Shown: positions 44,804 through 57,267, numbered from the stretch's first letter. The stretch is DNA of 64,000 nt from Adiantum capillus-veneris (GCA_014529385.2 CM043942.1:109792641-109856640); one strand, 5' to 3'. A program made the numbers and translations. The notes: generated from the sequence alone by a model not told the origin.

Positions 44804-44824
44804 GGGGGGGGGGGGGGGGGGGGG
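44804..44824. repeat. Poly-G tract
   Basis: 21 consecutive G residues. Confidence 0.96.
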
Positions 44825-45290
44825 ATAGAAGCCCGTGCGAATCTACGCAGTATACTATGCCCCAAAGAGTCGGAAAGTAACAGTGAAAGATAAAATGGAG
44901 CTTGAGAGGAGTTACAATACAAGTGATTATTCCTACCACACCAAACATTCCATAAGTATATAGCTCTCCTGATATTCCACAAGGTGATATCCAAATGATA
45001 AGATAATCCTAAAACGATTTTGTGTTGGGAGAGAGGTTGAGGATGAATCAACCTCAAGCAATGTTGTAACTATTTTAGCATTATATTGTTATTCATGAGG
45101 ACAATGATAGAACAATTGCTCAACTGACTCCTCAACATCCTCATATCTCGGACATCAGCAATATGACTTTAAGATTTTCTTTGCCTTAACATTAGGTTGG
45201 TAACGTAACATGACATAAAAGCGTCTTTTCAGGGTTTTGGAAAAAAAGTTCCAATACCACAGGAGATCCACTATTTTTGGAGAATCCTTT
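44825..45290 (-). pseudogene. LINE C-terminal zinc-finger (zf-RVT) relic
   Basis: The minus strand reads CPRYEDVEESVEQLFYHCPHE (about 45165-45100), the C-x-x-C-like...H...C zf-RVT block with the first Cys position read as a stop, then TLWNIRRAIYLWNVWCGRNNHLY (about 44985-44915), the tryptophan-rich end. Frame breaks are present. The Copia-B LTR at 45352 interrupts the DNA just upstream of this relic. Confidence 0.7.
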
Positions 45291-45351
45291 CTTAAGCTTA
45301 TAGTTCAAGAACCATTGCATATATGAGGAAAACGAGAAACTTGTAAAATTT

Positions 45352-45580
45352 TGTTGGAATTAGGGTTGCAAGGAAATGCACACAGCTTGGAGAAGACGAA
45401 GGAAGCTCAAGGCACACAACATAGAGTGTATTACTTAGTGTGCAATGAAAAGATAGATAGCCCTAGAATGAATGGGCGTATATACAACGCACGGGGAAAA
45501 AAACCTCCTAGTGAGGAAAAAAATGCCTTGGCAGTCCTAAGGGTGTTCACACACATCACTACCACATGTATATGGTAACA
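45352..45580 (-). repeat. 3' LTR of Copia-B copy 2
   Basis: 229 bp, TGTTGGAATTAGGG...ATATGGTAACA, with TG...CA ends; the only complete LTR of this family here. Confidence 0.88.
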
Positions 45581-45595
45581 AATCCCCTCTTGGAG
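45581..45595 (-). promoter_or_regulatory. Polypurine tract of Copia-B copy 2
   Basis: Minus strand CTCCAAGAGGGGATT immediately before the LTR. Confidence 0.78.
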
Positions 45596-46082
45596 TGATG
45601 CGGTGAACGAGAGCTTGCACATGAGTAAAGGGAAGTGCCATGCCCTGAGAAAATGATCAGTCCACAAAGGGGAGTAAGCCCAAAGCTTTGCGGAAAGCTT
45701 CAAACTTCTCAAGACAATGCCTTTGTGAAAATATCTGCAAGGTTGTCCTATGTTGGCACATAAACCAAGTTGATATCTCTAGCTGAGAGCATCTCCCTGA
45801 CATAGTGGTAATGCACGTCAATGTGCTTTGAGCGAGCATGAAAAATTGGGTTCCTTGCAACTTTCAATGCGCTCTGATTGTTAGTATAGATAGTGTTGGC
45901 AGTGTCCTTTCCAACACCCAAATCAGCCATAAGGCGTCTGAGCCATACACACTCAACACTAACTGTGAAGACTGCCTTGTACTTAGCCTCACAACTGGAA
46001 GTGGCCATAGTAGGTTGCTTCTTGCTCAACCATGAAATACATGAACTACCAAGCATGAAAACAAAACCACTTGTGGACACTC
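45596..46082 (-). pseudogene. Copia-B copy 2 RNase H
   Basis: Reads STSGFVFMLGSSCISW, SSCEAKYKAVF, YTNNQSALKVARNP and SKHIDVHYHYVREML, the RNase H series of this family, with frame breaks near 45750. The non-autonomous LTR element cuts it at 46083. Confidence 0.88.
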
Positions 46083-46086
46083 GCAT

Positions 46087-47257
46087 TGTCAGAATGTGTG
46101 CAGTCCTAGTTGGGAAGGTGCAAAACCTCTGCCTGTGAGAGTTCGTGATGAGAGTCACAAACACTTTGTGAAATAGAATTTGTGGAGAATCACCAACCCT
46201 CTTGCTAAGGGTGACTAAAAGTCTAAGAGCATTTGTGACAGCAAAGTCACAAACCCTCTTTCCTATCGTGCTTGGAATTTGCTTGTTTTCGTAGTTGAGA
46301 TTATGATGAGAGGTTCACCAAATCACATTCAATTTCACTTAGAAAGACCATTTAAAACCACTAAATTTTCAGCCATGAAACCTCATTGCTCATACAAGCA
46401 CAAATCTCAATCGAAACCCAAACCTCTTTCATGGTATCATGTAGCCTCGTCCCCAATTACATAGTCATAGCACCAAACAGTTGAAAGGAATGCACCTTCA
46501 CGGAGATGATTTTATGATCTTGCAGAGATTTATGAGCTTCTAAATTGAATCCCACACACCATTTTGATAAGGGGAAACCCTAATTCACTCCCTGACAAGC
46601 TCAGATACAAGATTGCGAAGAGGCGGGACTGCAACACACATAGATTGGGCAACCATGGAAGCTATTGCACATAAGAGAAAAAAGCACTTTCTCTCTTACA
46701 AATGGAAATATGAGCTGATGTGTCAATAATTGGGCCATTTTGCCACTTTGGACAAAAACTAGGTCATTTTCAGCTCATTTTTGACCCAAAAAATGCCATT
46801 TTTGATGCAAAAAGTCCCATGCAGAGTTTAAAAAAACCCGTAATTTGTGGGATCGCTTGCATAAGAATAAAAAGAATAGTTGAGCCTAATTTTTTAATTA
46901 ATATAACATTTTGGGTCACTTTCCATGCAATTCTACAATAGGGCCTGTTAGCTACTAATTTTGGCAGTTTTTACCCGCATCGGTCTTTGTAGGGGAGATG
47001 AGTGTGCCACTAAGAAACACTTGGAATATGTACATTGTCAAACCAAATTAAGCATCTCATAAAGTATGAAAGCACGCAAATACACCACATCGAGGGCCGC
47101 GATACCCCGAATAGATATGTACATGATAGCGACTGTAGTAGTCATTTTAGTATATAACACAATATATACATTATTTCTTTTCTTTCCATGCATCAAGAAG
47201 TGTAAAAAGTGAGGTGAATTTTTCTTATTTCACACTATGTACATGCCGGGCACGACA
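46087..47257 (-). repeat. 3' LTR of the non-autonomous element
   Basis: 1171 bp, TGTCAGAATGTG...GGCACGACA. It aligns throughout with 49265-50463, including a GTGACAGCAAAGTCACAAAC block and the TATTTCACACTATGTAC end. Confidence 0.9.
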
Positions 47258-47275
47258 TCCACCCCCTCTAAACCT
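47258..47275 (-). promoter_or_regulatory. Polypurine tract of the non-autonomous element
   Basis: Minus strand GGTTTAGAGGGGGTGGA directly before the LTR start TGTCG. Confidence 0.78.
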
Positions 47276-47443
47276 GCACATCCTTCGGCATGTGCCAACT
47301 GGATTGCTTCTTTGTTTGGATACGCCTTGATTGTAAACATCCAATCAGAGAAACAATAAGCACATATTTCCCACCTGGATCATAAGGAAAGCATACAATC
47401 TTTCTGTTATAAGAGTACAACCATATGATAATTAATGCATTCC

Positions 47444-48979
47444 CTAGATTGATAGGCATAAGATTAGAGAGATATCCATCAAGGCATCAACCCATTTCCC
47501 TCTATCGAAGGGCATATAAATACTCAAACAAAGTCCATAAGCATCATAATGTCCTCCTGGGTCATATGGTAACATAAAAAAGTCCCACATATACCACATA
47601 GCATGAATTTCTAGTGAATTTGCATCACCCCTTCTAGTATCTAAAATTTCAGCATGCATCCGTGAATCATCAAGCTCCATATTATCCATTACCTCATTTA
47701 GTGCCTCATAAGCTACATGCCTAACTTCTCTTATAGGCATGAAATCATGTAAAACCTCCTCCAAGAATATCATAAGATCTACCTCATGCTCATCTCCTTC
47801 TTTCTGTAGGTCACATACCTCATCATACTTTTGGAAACCCCTATCATAAGGAGCTTGAAATTCCTCCAAAGCATCATCTAAAAGAGCCATAAGCTTCATG
47901 TCCTCATGTTCTTGTTGTCCCATTTCATGACATGATTGATATCTTTTAGAACCCTTGTTGCATGTGGCATGGAAACCATAGAAAGATTCATCCAAAAGAT
48001 ACATAAGATCCTCTTCATTGGGACCTCTTGAGAGCATATCCCATGCTACAATGGATCCTCATCGTATGTGGTATGCATATAGGCCATATTTTCTTCACAC
48101 TTTTTCTCTACCATCACACCTTCTTTCAAATATCTTTGTACTTCAATCTCACAGAAATCGGCATGCTTCACAAATATAGAAGTCAATTCTTTTTCCATTT
48201 CATCATTGTAACCCTTCCACTCATTAGTAGGAGTGGGTGGTTGCATATCAACTTGCATCCCCTCCAAACAAGAGTCTGCAACTTTGAAATACATTTCATC
48301 TGCCAATCCACAAGCATATCACAAAAAGCATTGGCATCACAAAAAGTATTATCTTCATTTGGATATTTGAAGCATGAACCAACTTCCAAGTCACAATGCT
48401 CTATGTCATCCTGGGTCATACCGTTTTGTATGTTTACATCTCCTTGGTTACATCCGTGCTCTACCACATTCTTTACAACATCTTTATCATCCTTTTCTCC
48501 ACAATAGGATAATTTTTGCATAACCAATTCACCAAAAGCAGTGTAAGCATCACAAAAAGGAATTCATTCCATTGAAACTCCAGCATCGTTTGCAAATTTA
48601 GTACCATCCATAGTATCTTCAACCATAGGTCTATGTGAAAGCTTCATAGCATCACACAAGGAAGCATAATGCTCATGTGCCAAAACTGAAACATCAAATT
48701 TTGCATAAACAGCTTTGACTACATCCTCATCTTTTGCACGTAACAATGTTTTGTCATGTAGAAGGCACTCATCTATTATAGCTTCCAGCATGGTACTTGT
48801 ATCAACTTGTTACTTTCAGCATCCTGCACAACATGTACTTTTGTAGAAGCAATGCGCTCCATTTCCCATTCCATAAAGCCAAAGGTTTCTTGTGTAAAAG
48901 CATTTGAAACGTCATCCCAGTTGTCTCCACATTCCGTTGCAATATCTTGTACTTGCTGATAGAAATCTGGAGCTACCAA
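47444..48979 (-). pseudogene. Unrecognised acidic protein of the non-autonomous LTR element
   Basis: Minus-strand fragments 48979-48776, 48791-48183 (one TGA near 48564) and 48037-47444 form what was probably one protein of about 500 residues, with frame breaks near 48785 and 48100. It is rich in Asp, Glu, Met, Cys and His (EEDLMYLLDESFYGF, KLMALLDDALEEF, VDLMIFLEEVLHDF: a loosely repeated ~45-residue motif of acidic amphipathic helices) and ends near YDPGGHYDAYG. It matches no gag, pol or host family I know. Repeat periodicity suggests internal duplication. Confidence 0.55.
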
Positions 48980-49244
48980 CTATTGAAATGACATAATCAT
49001 CAATATTTCAGGAACCCCTTGAATTTATCTCCATTGCATAGCACTCAAGAAAGCCTCTTGGGTCATAATCCTCAAAGACATTACATTTCTCATACACTGC
49101 ACCCAATGCAATCCCCACTGCTTCTTCCATTTGCATCACTTTGGTTAACCAAATTTTGTTTGACACTATATTGGATATTCCTTGCTGAAATTACATCATG
49201 TACATCCAACATTATATCATCACAAATCCTCACTCTATCTACTT

Positions 49245-49260
49245 CGTGTCGTGTTCACCA
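49245..49260 (-). promoter_or_regulatory. Primer-binding-site candidate of the non-autonomous element
   Basis: Minus strand TGGTGAACACGACACG, four bases from the LTR. It begins with TGG as expected for pairing with a tRNA CCA end. The tRNA is not identified; this is not the Met site used by Copia-A. Confidence 0.55.
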
Positions 49261-49264
49261 GAAA

Positions 49265-50463
49265 TGTCGGAATGTGTGCGGTCCTAGCTGGGAAGGTGTA
49301 AAACCTCTAGCTGTGAGAGTTCGTGATGAGAGTCACAAACACTTTGTGAAAAAGAGTTTGTGGATAATCACCAACCCTCTTTCTAAGGGTGACTAAAAGT
49401 CTAAGAGCGTTTGTGACAGCAAAGTCACAAACCCTCTTTCCTATCGTGCTTGCAATCTGCTTGTTTTCGTTGTTGACATTGTGATGAGAGGATCACCAAA
49501 TCACATTTAATTGTACTTAAAAAAATCATTTAAAAACACTAAAGTTTCAGCCATGAAACCTCATTGCTCATACAAGCACAAATCTCAATCGAAACCCAAA
49601 CTTCTTTCATGGTATCATGTAGCCTCGCTCCCAATTACATAGCCATAGCACCAAACAGTTATTTGAAAGGAATGCACGAGATTCCACCTTCACGGAGATG
49701 ATTTTATGATCTTGTAGAGATTTATGAGCTTCTAAATTGAAGCCCACACACCATTTTGATAAGGGGAAACCCTAGTTCACTCCCTCACAAGCTCAAATAC
49801 AAGATTGCGAAGAGGCGGGACTGCAGCACACATAGATTGGGTAACCATGGAAGCTATTGCACAGTAGAGAAAAGTTGCAAGTTTTTTCTGTAAAAAGCAT
49901 CCCTCTCTCTCTTACCCACGGTAATATGAGCTGATGTGTCAATTATTGGGCCAGTTTTCCACTTTGGACCAAAACTAGGTCATTTTCAACTCATTTTTTG
50001 TCCCAAAAAATGCCATTTTTTGATGCGAAAATTCCAAAACAAAGTTAAAAAACCCTGAATTTGTGGGATCACTTGCTAAGAATAGATAATCATCATTTTT
50101 TATTAATATAACATTTTGCATCACTTTCCATGCAATTCTACAACAGGGCCTGTTAGCTACTATTTTTGGCAGTTTTTACCCGCATCGGACTTTGTAGGGG
50201 AGATGAGTGTGCCACCATGAAACACTTGGAATATGTACATCGTCAAACCAAATTAAGCATCTTATCAAGTATGAAAGCACACAAAGACACCACATCAAGG
50301 GCCACGATTCCCCGAAAAGATATGTACATGATAGCGACTGCAGTAGTTGTTTTGGTATATATCGCAATATGTACATTACTTATTTTCTTTGCATGCATCG
50401 AGAAGTGTCAAAAGTGAGGTGAATTTTTCTTATTTCACACTATGTACGTGCCACGGCATGACA
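49265..50463 (-). repeat. 5' LTR of the non-autonomous element
   Basis: 1199 bp, TGTCGGAATGTG...CGGCATGACA; a close match to 46087-47257 with small indels. Confidence 0.9.
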
Positions 50464-50467
50464 GCGT

Positions 50468-51545
50468 GTCATAATAACTAGCCCAATCTGAGTCCAAAAA
50501 AGCATGTAAATCTTGCGGGCGGCAATGATTCCCCCTTGGGATAAAACAAGCCAAGATGCAAAGTGCCACTCAAGTAGTGAAAAATCCTCTTGACTGCCTG
50601 CCAATGCTTAGACCCTGGTCTATGCATATATCTGCTGACCTATGAGACTGCAAACTAAATATCGGACCTCGTGTTGCATACATAAATGAGGCAGCCAACA
50701 ATAGTTTGGTAAAGAGTGACATCAGCAGAATCACTAGCATCATGTAGACTCAACTTCAAACCTATTTCCATGGGAGTGGAAATAGGTTTGCAATCCTCAA
50801 GTCCAAACTTACATAGCAATCTCTCTATGTAACTTTTCTGACACAAGGAAATACTACCATCACATTGCTTAAGTTGTATGCCCAAGTAATGATGCAACAG
50901 CCCCAAATCTCTCATCTTTAAAGTAGCATTCAAATCAGCGTTTAATTCAGCCATATGTGCCTCATTGGGACCAGTGATCAGCAAATCATCCACATAAGAA
51001 CGACAATGAGAAGTACATCACAATCACGCTTGACATACAATGTGCTTTCTATTGGACTGTTATGAAAGCCTCATTTGACCAAATGAGTGTCAGCTTTGTC
51101 TTACCAAGCACAAGGAGATTGCTTCAACCCATACAAAGCCTTCATACATTTGCACATGCGCACTTTTTCTCTTGTCCTTTCTTCACAAGACCGCGAGGAT
51201 GCGTTACATAGACTTCCTATAAAAATGTCACCATTCAAGAAAGCAATAATAATATCGGATTGATGTACATCCCAACCAAAATGAAATGCCAATGCACATA
51301 GAAAATGCGCAGTAGTCATACGACAAGTGGGAGCAAAAGTCTCTTCATAATCTATGCCTTTTTGCTGTGCATAACCCTTTGTAACAAGTCGAGCCTTATA
51401 GCGATTCATCTCACCATCTGGCTTGTATTTCAACTTGTAAACCCACTTCGTACCAATGGCCTTTTTTGCAGGAGGGAAATCACATAAAGTCCATGTGTCA
51501 TTTGCTAGAAGTGCATCTTATTATGATTGCATGGCAGCCTCCAAT
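50468..51545 (-). pseudogene. Copia-B copy 2 reverse transcriptase
   Basis: Reads KYKPDGEMNRYKARLVTKGYAQQKGIDYEETFAP (51433-51330), the AFLNGDIF block near 51225, ALYGLKQSPCAW near 51105 and LLHHYLGIQLKQCDG near 50870. The YVDD region near 51000 is frame-shifted. It is parallel to 10518-11190 in copy 1. Confidence 0.88.
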
Positions 51546-51985
51546 TTTTTGAATTATGTGCTTCATAAAAAAACATGGGTTCCTCAATATCATGTAAGCA
51601 AGACACAGCCAAAGCATAACAATCTATTGGATAAGATGCATGGCAAGAACCTGAACGAGTACGACTAGACAAAGGTGCATCCAATTTACTATCACGTAGT
51701 GTATTCACCAGCCATTTTGGCATACCTCTAGCCTGCTTATTTTCAGCCCTATCCTCATCAAGTACATCATGTACATCTGCATTAGTAATAGGATGATCTG
51801 CAAAATTTCCAAAAACCCCCATAGGCTGTACATTTTCCTCATTTGAATTTACATTCAAACTTCCACCACTGAAAAGAGGCAATAAACTGTCATAAATGTC
51901 CTATGAGCTTACATTCCTATCTGTAGTACATGACATCATAGGCTGAACAGAATCTTCCCCAAACACAACATCACATGAAACCAAA
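51546..51985 (-). pseudogene. Copia-B copy 2 linker between integrase and RT
   Basis: 51882-51546 encodes PLFSGGSLNVNSNEENVQPMGV...DVHDVLDEDRAENKQARGMPKW, matching 11620-11350 in copy 1. Homology ends at about 51985, where CACTA-2 sequence begins. Confidence 0.8.
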
Positions 51986-52389
51986 ATATGCGAGAAAAAT
52001 GAATTGAAAAAAGTAATACAATGAAAAAATTATACACATCATAGGCAAAATCACTTGATTGTTAAGCTTTGACCAAAATGTCATAGTTACAACACAATTG
52101 TCATTATTGAGTAAATACATCCTTGACCAATAGTTACAAAGAAGACGTACACACGTCATCTCAATATACATGCTACGACAAAAGAAAACTAGTGCTATCT
52201 GGCTACGGCTAGATTGACATCGTCTAATCAGATGTCTCATCGCGTCCAAGCGGCGTATCTTTCGAATTTTGAAAAAAAAAACAATAAGACTTTCTATAAG
52301 TATAAAAATATAATTACAAAAAAATCTATTTTTTTAGCTTATCATTAAGATACAACAAATGTAAGAGAGTAAAGGGAAATACTAACCAT

Positions 52390-53560
52390 GTCGGCACAAG
52401 AACTGAAAATGTCCATAAGGGAGTTCAAGCCCTTTTTGCCCGCATAATCGCGCTCGTACGATGTGAGGTCACGTCCTGTCATCGGCCACTATTCAAAACA
52501 TACAAAGAATACGTATGTTAGAATTTAAAAGTACAATTATCCATAACTATCAAACCTAAAGGGAAATGAAAAAACAATACTTACAAAATTGTCCTCAAAT
52601 GATGCCCACCCGCCGCTCTCCTAGTGGTGCAAGCTCCCTGCCTCTACTTGCGCTTTGGCTGCCTCCTTTTGTTGCTTCCACTTGTCAGGATTCTCGCATG
52701 CTGCTCGCTTTGCATTCTTCCAATCTTCTTTGGCCAGCCAATCTGGCATGTTCCACCCATGCTTTATTGATTTTTGCACTTCAAAACGCTTGTGCTTGCA
52801 GTACTCGCGCATCTGCACCTTCATCAGGTCTTCATGAAGTGCTTATCCTGACTTGGCAGGGGAAACTTGACATGCAGCATGCGGACGACTTTGTCTTTTA
52901 ATTCATTTGTTACTTCACTCTAGGTGTTTAGTATGTAGTGTCGAAACACCTCAGAGCAAAGGCTGTGTATGCGCGAGATCGCCTTCTTACCGTCATCATC
53001 CAAGATGATGCCGCCGCTGATGTCAATCGAGTACGGTAAGCCCTCTCGCCTGTGACACGTGAACTTAGGTGTCTCAACAGGGGTCTTGAGTGGCGTCTCA
53101 AGTGGCATCTCGATGGGGGTACAGACGACAGTTGTCTCCACTGGAGTGTAGGCCCCGAAGAGAGGAGTTTCGATTGGAGTGACTCCCGAAGGAGTAGCGA
53201 GTGGTGTGTAGCAAGGAACAGACGATAGCCGTGCAAAACCTGGAGTAGATGGCGATGTCGTGGCTGGTGTGAGAGCGGGCAAAGAAGGGGAAGGAAGCCT
53301 TGTCGACTACGAGGTGGTGTGGAAGCATCAGCGGTGGCATCTCCACAGCAACCGCCACCACTAGAGCGTCGATGCTTAGAAGAGTGTGTAGATCATCTAA
53401 TCGACACTGATCTCTTGGAGCGCGTTGATTGCTCCGAAACAGAGGGAGAAGCTGAAGGAGTGGAACGACGCGATGGTGCTCTAGAGTGATGACGCTCCTT
53501 ATACCGTCTCCTCTGCTCGGATGACAAGGAAGAAAGAAATTGATCGTCATCCATACCTGC
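52390..53560 (-). pseudogene. CACTA-2 TNP1-like protein
   Basis: Starts with ATG ending at 53555 (MDDDQFLSSLSSEQRRRY...), Ser/Arg-rich, then a Thr-Pro repeat region (TPIETPLFGAYTPVETT...EMPLETPLKTPVETPK, 53190-53060), then DGKKAISRIHSLCSEVF and the basic helical part YCKHKRFEVQKSIKHGWNMPDWLAKEDWKNAKRAACENPDKW (52800-52670). This is the plant En/Spm TNP1/Transposase_24 pattern, with frame breaks near 53240, 52900 and 52620. Confidence 0.72.
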
Positions 53561-53879
53561 ATCAAACACACAAACATTATTTATCTTAATGATGAATGGA
53601 GAAGAAAACATGAACAAGTTATAATTTGATTAAACACAAATAAATTTCTCAAGTATAGAATATAGACAAGAGTGGACAAAAATCCATGCGAATACAATAT
53701 AGGTCTCTCTCTCATCCTTGCATAACTCCCTATGTCTATATAGAGCTCTCCATTTAGGCAGATGTCCTCCGTTTCATTTTGTAGATCCTCTACATGCATC
53801 CCATAGAGAGTAGCAGCGCCAGGCTCGTCTGGCACCACCTCGGCGGCTTCCGACTCAGCATCCTCTTCGATCTACTCCA

Positions 53880-54500
53880 CTGATGCCACTGTGATTGGCA
53901 CATGGTAGCCCTCCTACGCCCGTGCACTACGAGGGGCTACCTCTATGACATACCACCAGTTTGATGCAGACTTTGTAGGATGAAACACCACCTGCAAGAG
54001 TCACATAACTTGCATGATTGATTCCAAACCACCAGTCCTCTAAAATTGGATGTTAAATATTTATAGACTTACTTGTTCACAATGCTCGGGTAGTACTAAA
54101 GTGTCTGTTCGGTCGGTCCATTTTTTAGTTGAATCCACCTCAAGGAAACCTTACTCTCTTCTGCGCACAGTAGCGTTACGTCCTCCATGTTTATCTTGAA
54201 CCATTTCACGTCGAACAAATCCACAAAAAATCCTCTATAATCGATCCTCAAAATCTCTTGTAGCGTGCCGAAGTAAATGAGTTCCGCCACCATAGGATCT
54301 GCATCAGAGGACAGTCCTCGACTAGACTATTCAAATTTTGCCATGATTTCCCAATCTTGTGTAAAACACTTTTTGTCGATCCGTTCCACCCTAAAATATC
54401 AACCTTTACACCATGCTGCCGTGTATGACTTATACTACAACCAACAAAGATTATGAATGGACGTCCAAACATCTGGAAAGCCACAAGTCGTACATTGCAA
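53880..54500 (-). pseudogene. CACTA-2 DUF4216 transposase region
   Basis: Reads VAELIYFGTLQEILRIDYRGFFVDLFDVKWFKI (54293-54195), clear DUF4216 wording, with a following VLPEHCEQV-type segment near 54080. Upstream catalytic domains are absent. Confidence 0.82.
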
Positions 54501-55029
54501 ACTTACCTTGGTCGTGCAACCCCGAGAGTACTCTCACTCCTCCTCAGTCACTTATTCGCCACACTGTTGTGCACTCTTCAATTGGTTGTGCAACCATATT
54601 AAGCTCATGAAAGTTGGTAGGCTCTCAAGACTTGCTGGATAATGCATCATTGGTCGTCTTCTGCGTCCACTCAATTCGTGCCCTTTGTCGCTCTTGCTTT
54701 GCATCCTCGTATTGTGAAACCCACTTTTGCATCATTGGATTGTGAAGCCAACGTCAGAGTCCGACGAGTTGTAATTGGCAACAACTCGATCTATAATAGA
54801 TGGATCAAACTCGCCAAATTTGTGAACGTGCTACAAAGAAACAAGTCTTATCCATTGCACAACATGTTTCCATTGATTACAAGGACATAAGATCCTTATT
54901 GAGAGATAGGTGTTTTGGTTGGACGGTCCCACATCATCATCACTACTCATAATGAATGTAAAAACCTTATAACTTGAACATAAATTTAATCGTCTATTGG
55001 CGTTCTCCGTCTCTTATAGATCACACTAT

Positions 55030-55145
55030 AAACTACCTCAAATTCCTCTAGCCATGTCCGATCCTTGCACACCTCGGTCTAGAGGTGCACGGAGATCAGA
55101 ACCACCGAGTTATAATCTTGTCTTTGTTGGTCAATGCCTATATTT
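55030..55145. repeat. CACTA-2 subterminal unit shared with CACTA-1
   Basis: Contains CTCTAGCCATGTCCGAT, CTAGAGGTGCACGGAGAT and TCTTTGTTGGTCAATG, matching the two units at 33160-33535. Confidence 0.8.
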
Positions 55146-55384
55146 GTGAATACGAGAAATTTACACACCCACGTCTACATGACAATGCATGTAGTGGAAA
55201 AAACCTCTTTGCCTCTTGTTCAACTGTAGCAATTCACAAAAATAGCTTAACATCTCTTCACAGCAGCTCCTAGTTCGAGACATTACTGTGCACATTACAT
55301 GTCTATCTCCATTATGAGTATCATGTTGTTGAAATATTTCTAACTTAATGCCGCATCTATGGAGAGGAAGATAAGGATCACACT

Positions 55385-55775
55385 CTAAATTTAAATCGTA
55401 ATCCTGAAGGTAAACTTTAATTTAAAAACTAAATCCAAAATCTAATCTTAAATCTAACTTGAATCTAATATAATCTTAAATCTAATCTAGTCTTAAATCT
55501 AACCTAAATCTAAATCTAACATAAACGTAAATCTAATCTAATCTTAAATCTAACCTAATCATAAGTCTAACATAATCTAATCTTAAACCTAGCCTAATCT
55601 TAAGTCTAACCTAATCTTAAATCTAACATAAACCTAAACCTAAACCTAATCTAATCTTATATCTAACCTAATGTTAAGTCTAACCTAATTTTAAATCTAA
55701 CCTAACCCTAAATCTAATCTAATCTTAAATCTAGCCTAATCTTAAGTCTAACTCAAATATAAAACCTAAATCTTA
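55385..55775. repeat. CTAATCTTAAATCTAACC array
   Basis: Degenerate units of about 10-19 bp (TCTAATCTTAAATCTAACC). It occupies the position equivalent to the CTAACC arrays of CACTA-1. Confidence 0.85.
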
Positions 55776-55776
55776 A

Positions 55777-55778
<2 letters not shown>

Positions 55779-55843
<65 letters not shown>
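55779..55843. repeat. (CT)n followed by (CTAT)n
   Basis: A CT run of about 50 bp, then three to four CTAT units. Confidence 0.97.
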
Positions 55844-55844
<1 letters not shown>

Positions 55845-56086
55845 TTCTTTCTTTCCCTCTCTCTTTATCTATATATGTCATAGTACATCTATTTACATAG
55901 ACAGACATTGATGAATCTCTTCACCGACCAATGAACTATTTTCTTGGACAACGCAGACATTATATTCAATCCACAAGGAGTTTAATTTATCAGATTGGTC
56001 TCAAAAATCATTTTGAAATTTTGAAGACGTTCAATATAACATTTTATTTCATATTTTCTCTACTGTTCTCTATTTTTTTAAATCTA

Positions 56087-56090
<4 letters not shown>

Positions 56091-56143
<53 letters not shown>

Positions 56144-56431
56144 GTGTATGTGTATGCATTCTTTGTTTATGCATGTGTGTGTACATTATTTGTACATTCA
56201 ATGTGTGTGTGTATGTGTTTTTTATTTATGCATGTGTGTACATTCTCTCTCTCTCTCTCTCTCTCTCATACACAATGTGTGTGTGTGTGTGAGAGAGAGA
56301 GAGAGGAAGAGAGAGAAAGAGAGGAAGGGAACATGAGAGGGAGGTGAGGGAAGGAGCATACATGGGTCTCCTTCCTCTCCTCGCGCGCGCGTATGTGTGT
56401 GTGTGTAGGAGGGAGGCGGGGGGGGGGGAGG

Positions 56432-56486
<55 letters not shown>
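56091..56486. repeat. Microsatellite cluster (CT)n, (TG)n, (GA)n
   Basis: CT run 56091-56140, GT-rich segments 56145-56220 and 56276-56290, GA-rich 56290-56330, CGCGCGCG near 56385, poly-G 56418-56428 and GA run 56435-56486, all inside CACTA-2. Confidence 0.95.
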
Positions 56487-56489
<3 letters not shown>

Positions 56490-56672
56490 CAGGTATACCT
56501 ATTTTTCTAGAGCGCCGAAACTTAGATTTGAAAACTGATTTTTTGGCGCTCTCGGTTTATTTTTTTACCCTATCGGCATCGCTATGCAACAAATAATATA
56601 GCAGCGCACGTAGCGACACCCGTGGATTTTCACATTTGAGCATCGCACTGCTAGCGTCGCTAATATGAAGAA

Positions 56673-56684
56673 CCTCTTGTAGTG
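56673..56684 (-). repeat. Right terminus of CACTA-2
   Basis: CCTCTTGTAGTG, identical to the CACTA-1 end at 36149-36160; Copia-B gag sequence resumes immediately after. Confidence 0.85.
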
Positions 56685-57266
56685 CAATTGCACCCTGTCA
56701 TAGTCCTGTTTTATCTAGAAAGTGACTCTTGCAACAACAATGTGCATAATGCATCAAACTTGACAACTTTAGGATTTCCTTGGGTCATGAGTCTCTAAGT
56801 ACTAGCAAAAGTCTAGTAAGAGTCTAGCAAAGCATCAAGAACAGTCTACACAAGGGAACTATCTTAAATGACTTCACCTACAGAAATAAGTTGATCATTG
56901 ATATCCTTGACACCACCAAGGAAAGTGTCCATATCATCTTCCTCATACATAATCTTCAACTCCAACTATTTATACAACAATGCAATTTTTGCCTCATTGC
57001 GGCGTGCATAAAGACCAGCCAGAATATCCCAAGCTTGGTTTGCAAATTTTGCTGAACAAATGTGAGGAGTAATGGTGTGCTTAACAAACAACACAATCAA
57101 AGCATGAGCCTACTCATCCTTTACATCCCAACGAGCTTGTTCTGTCGTAGGCAAAACAACTCTAACAGCCGTTTGGACTCAATCACCAAAGCTCAATGAA
57201 ATCGGGGAAAGTGAGTAGGCGTGTGCTGGAGCTGGTGGTGGCGACTAAGCCCGGGAGGATGTGACC
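56685..57266 (-). pseudogene. Copia-B copy 2 gag N-terminal part
   Basis: Nucleotide sequence 56700-56845 matches 15176-15323 of copy 1 closely. It continues through the gag UBN2-type region to the PBS at 57268. Stops interrupt all frames (near 57180 and others). It is the only place in the window where the gag start of family B can be seen. Confidence 0.75.
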
Positions 57267-57267
57267 T

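Larger units (their letters stand above)
46087..50463 (-). mobile_element. Non-autonomous LTR retrotransposon with unknown acidic protein
   Basis: Two similar long terminal repeats (46087-47257 and 49265-50463) start TGTC[A/G]GAATGTG and end ...[T/C]GACA. GCAT and GCGT flank the element (46083-46086 and 50464-50467), a probable 4-bp duplication altered at a CpG. A PPT and a primer-site-like sequence border the 2.0 kb interior. No RT, integrase, protease or recognisable gag is present. It inserted into Copia-B RNase H/RT. Confidence 0.88.
51986..56684 (-). mobile_element. CACTA (En/Spm) element CACTA-2
   Basis: Minus-strand DUF4216 region, TNP1-like second ORF, CTAGAGGTGCACGGAG subterminal unit, CTAATC array and right terminus CCTCTTGTAGTG (56673-56684). 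The catalytic tnp2 domain and the left terminus were not found, so it is deleted or non-autonomous. It lies inside Copia-B copy 2; the left edge near 51986 is inferred from loss of Copia homology. Confidence 0.75.
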
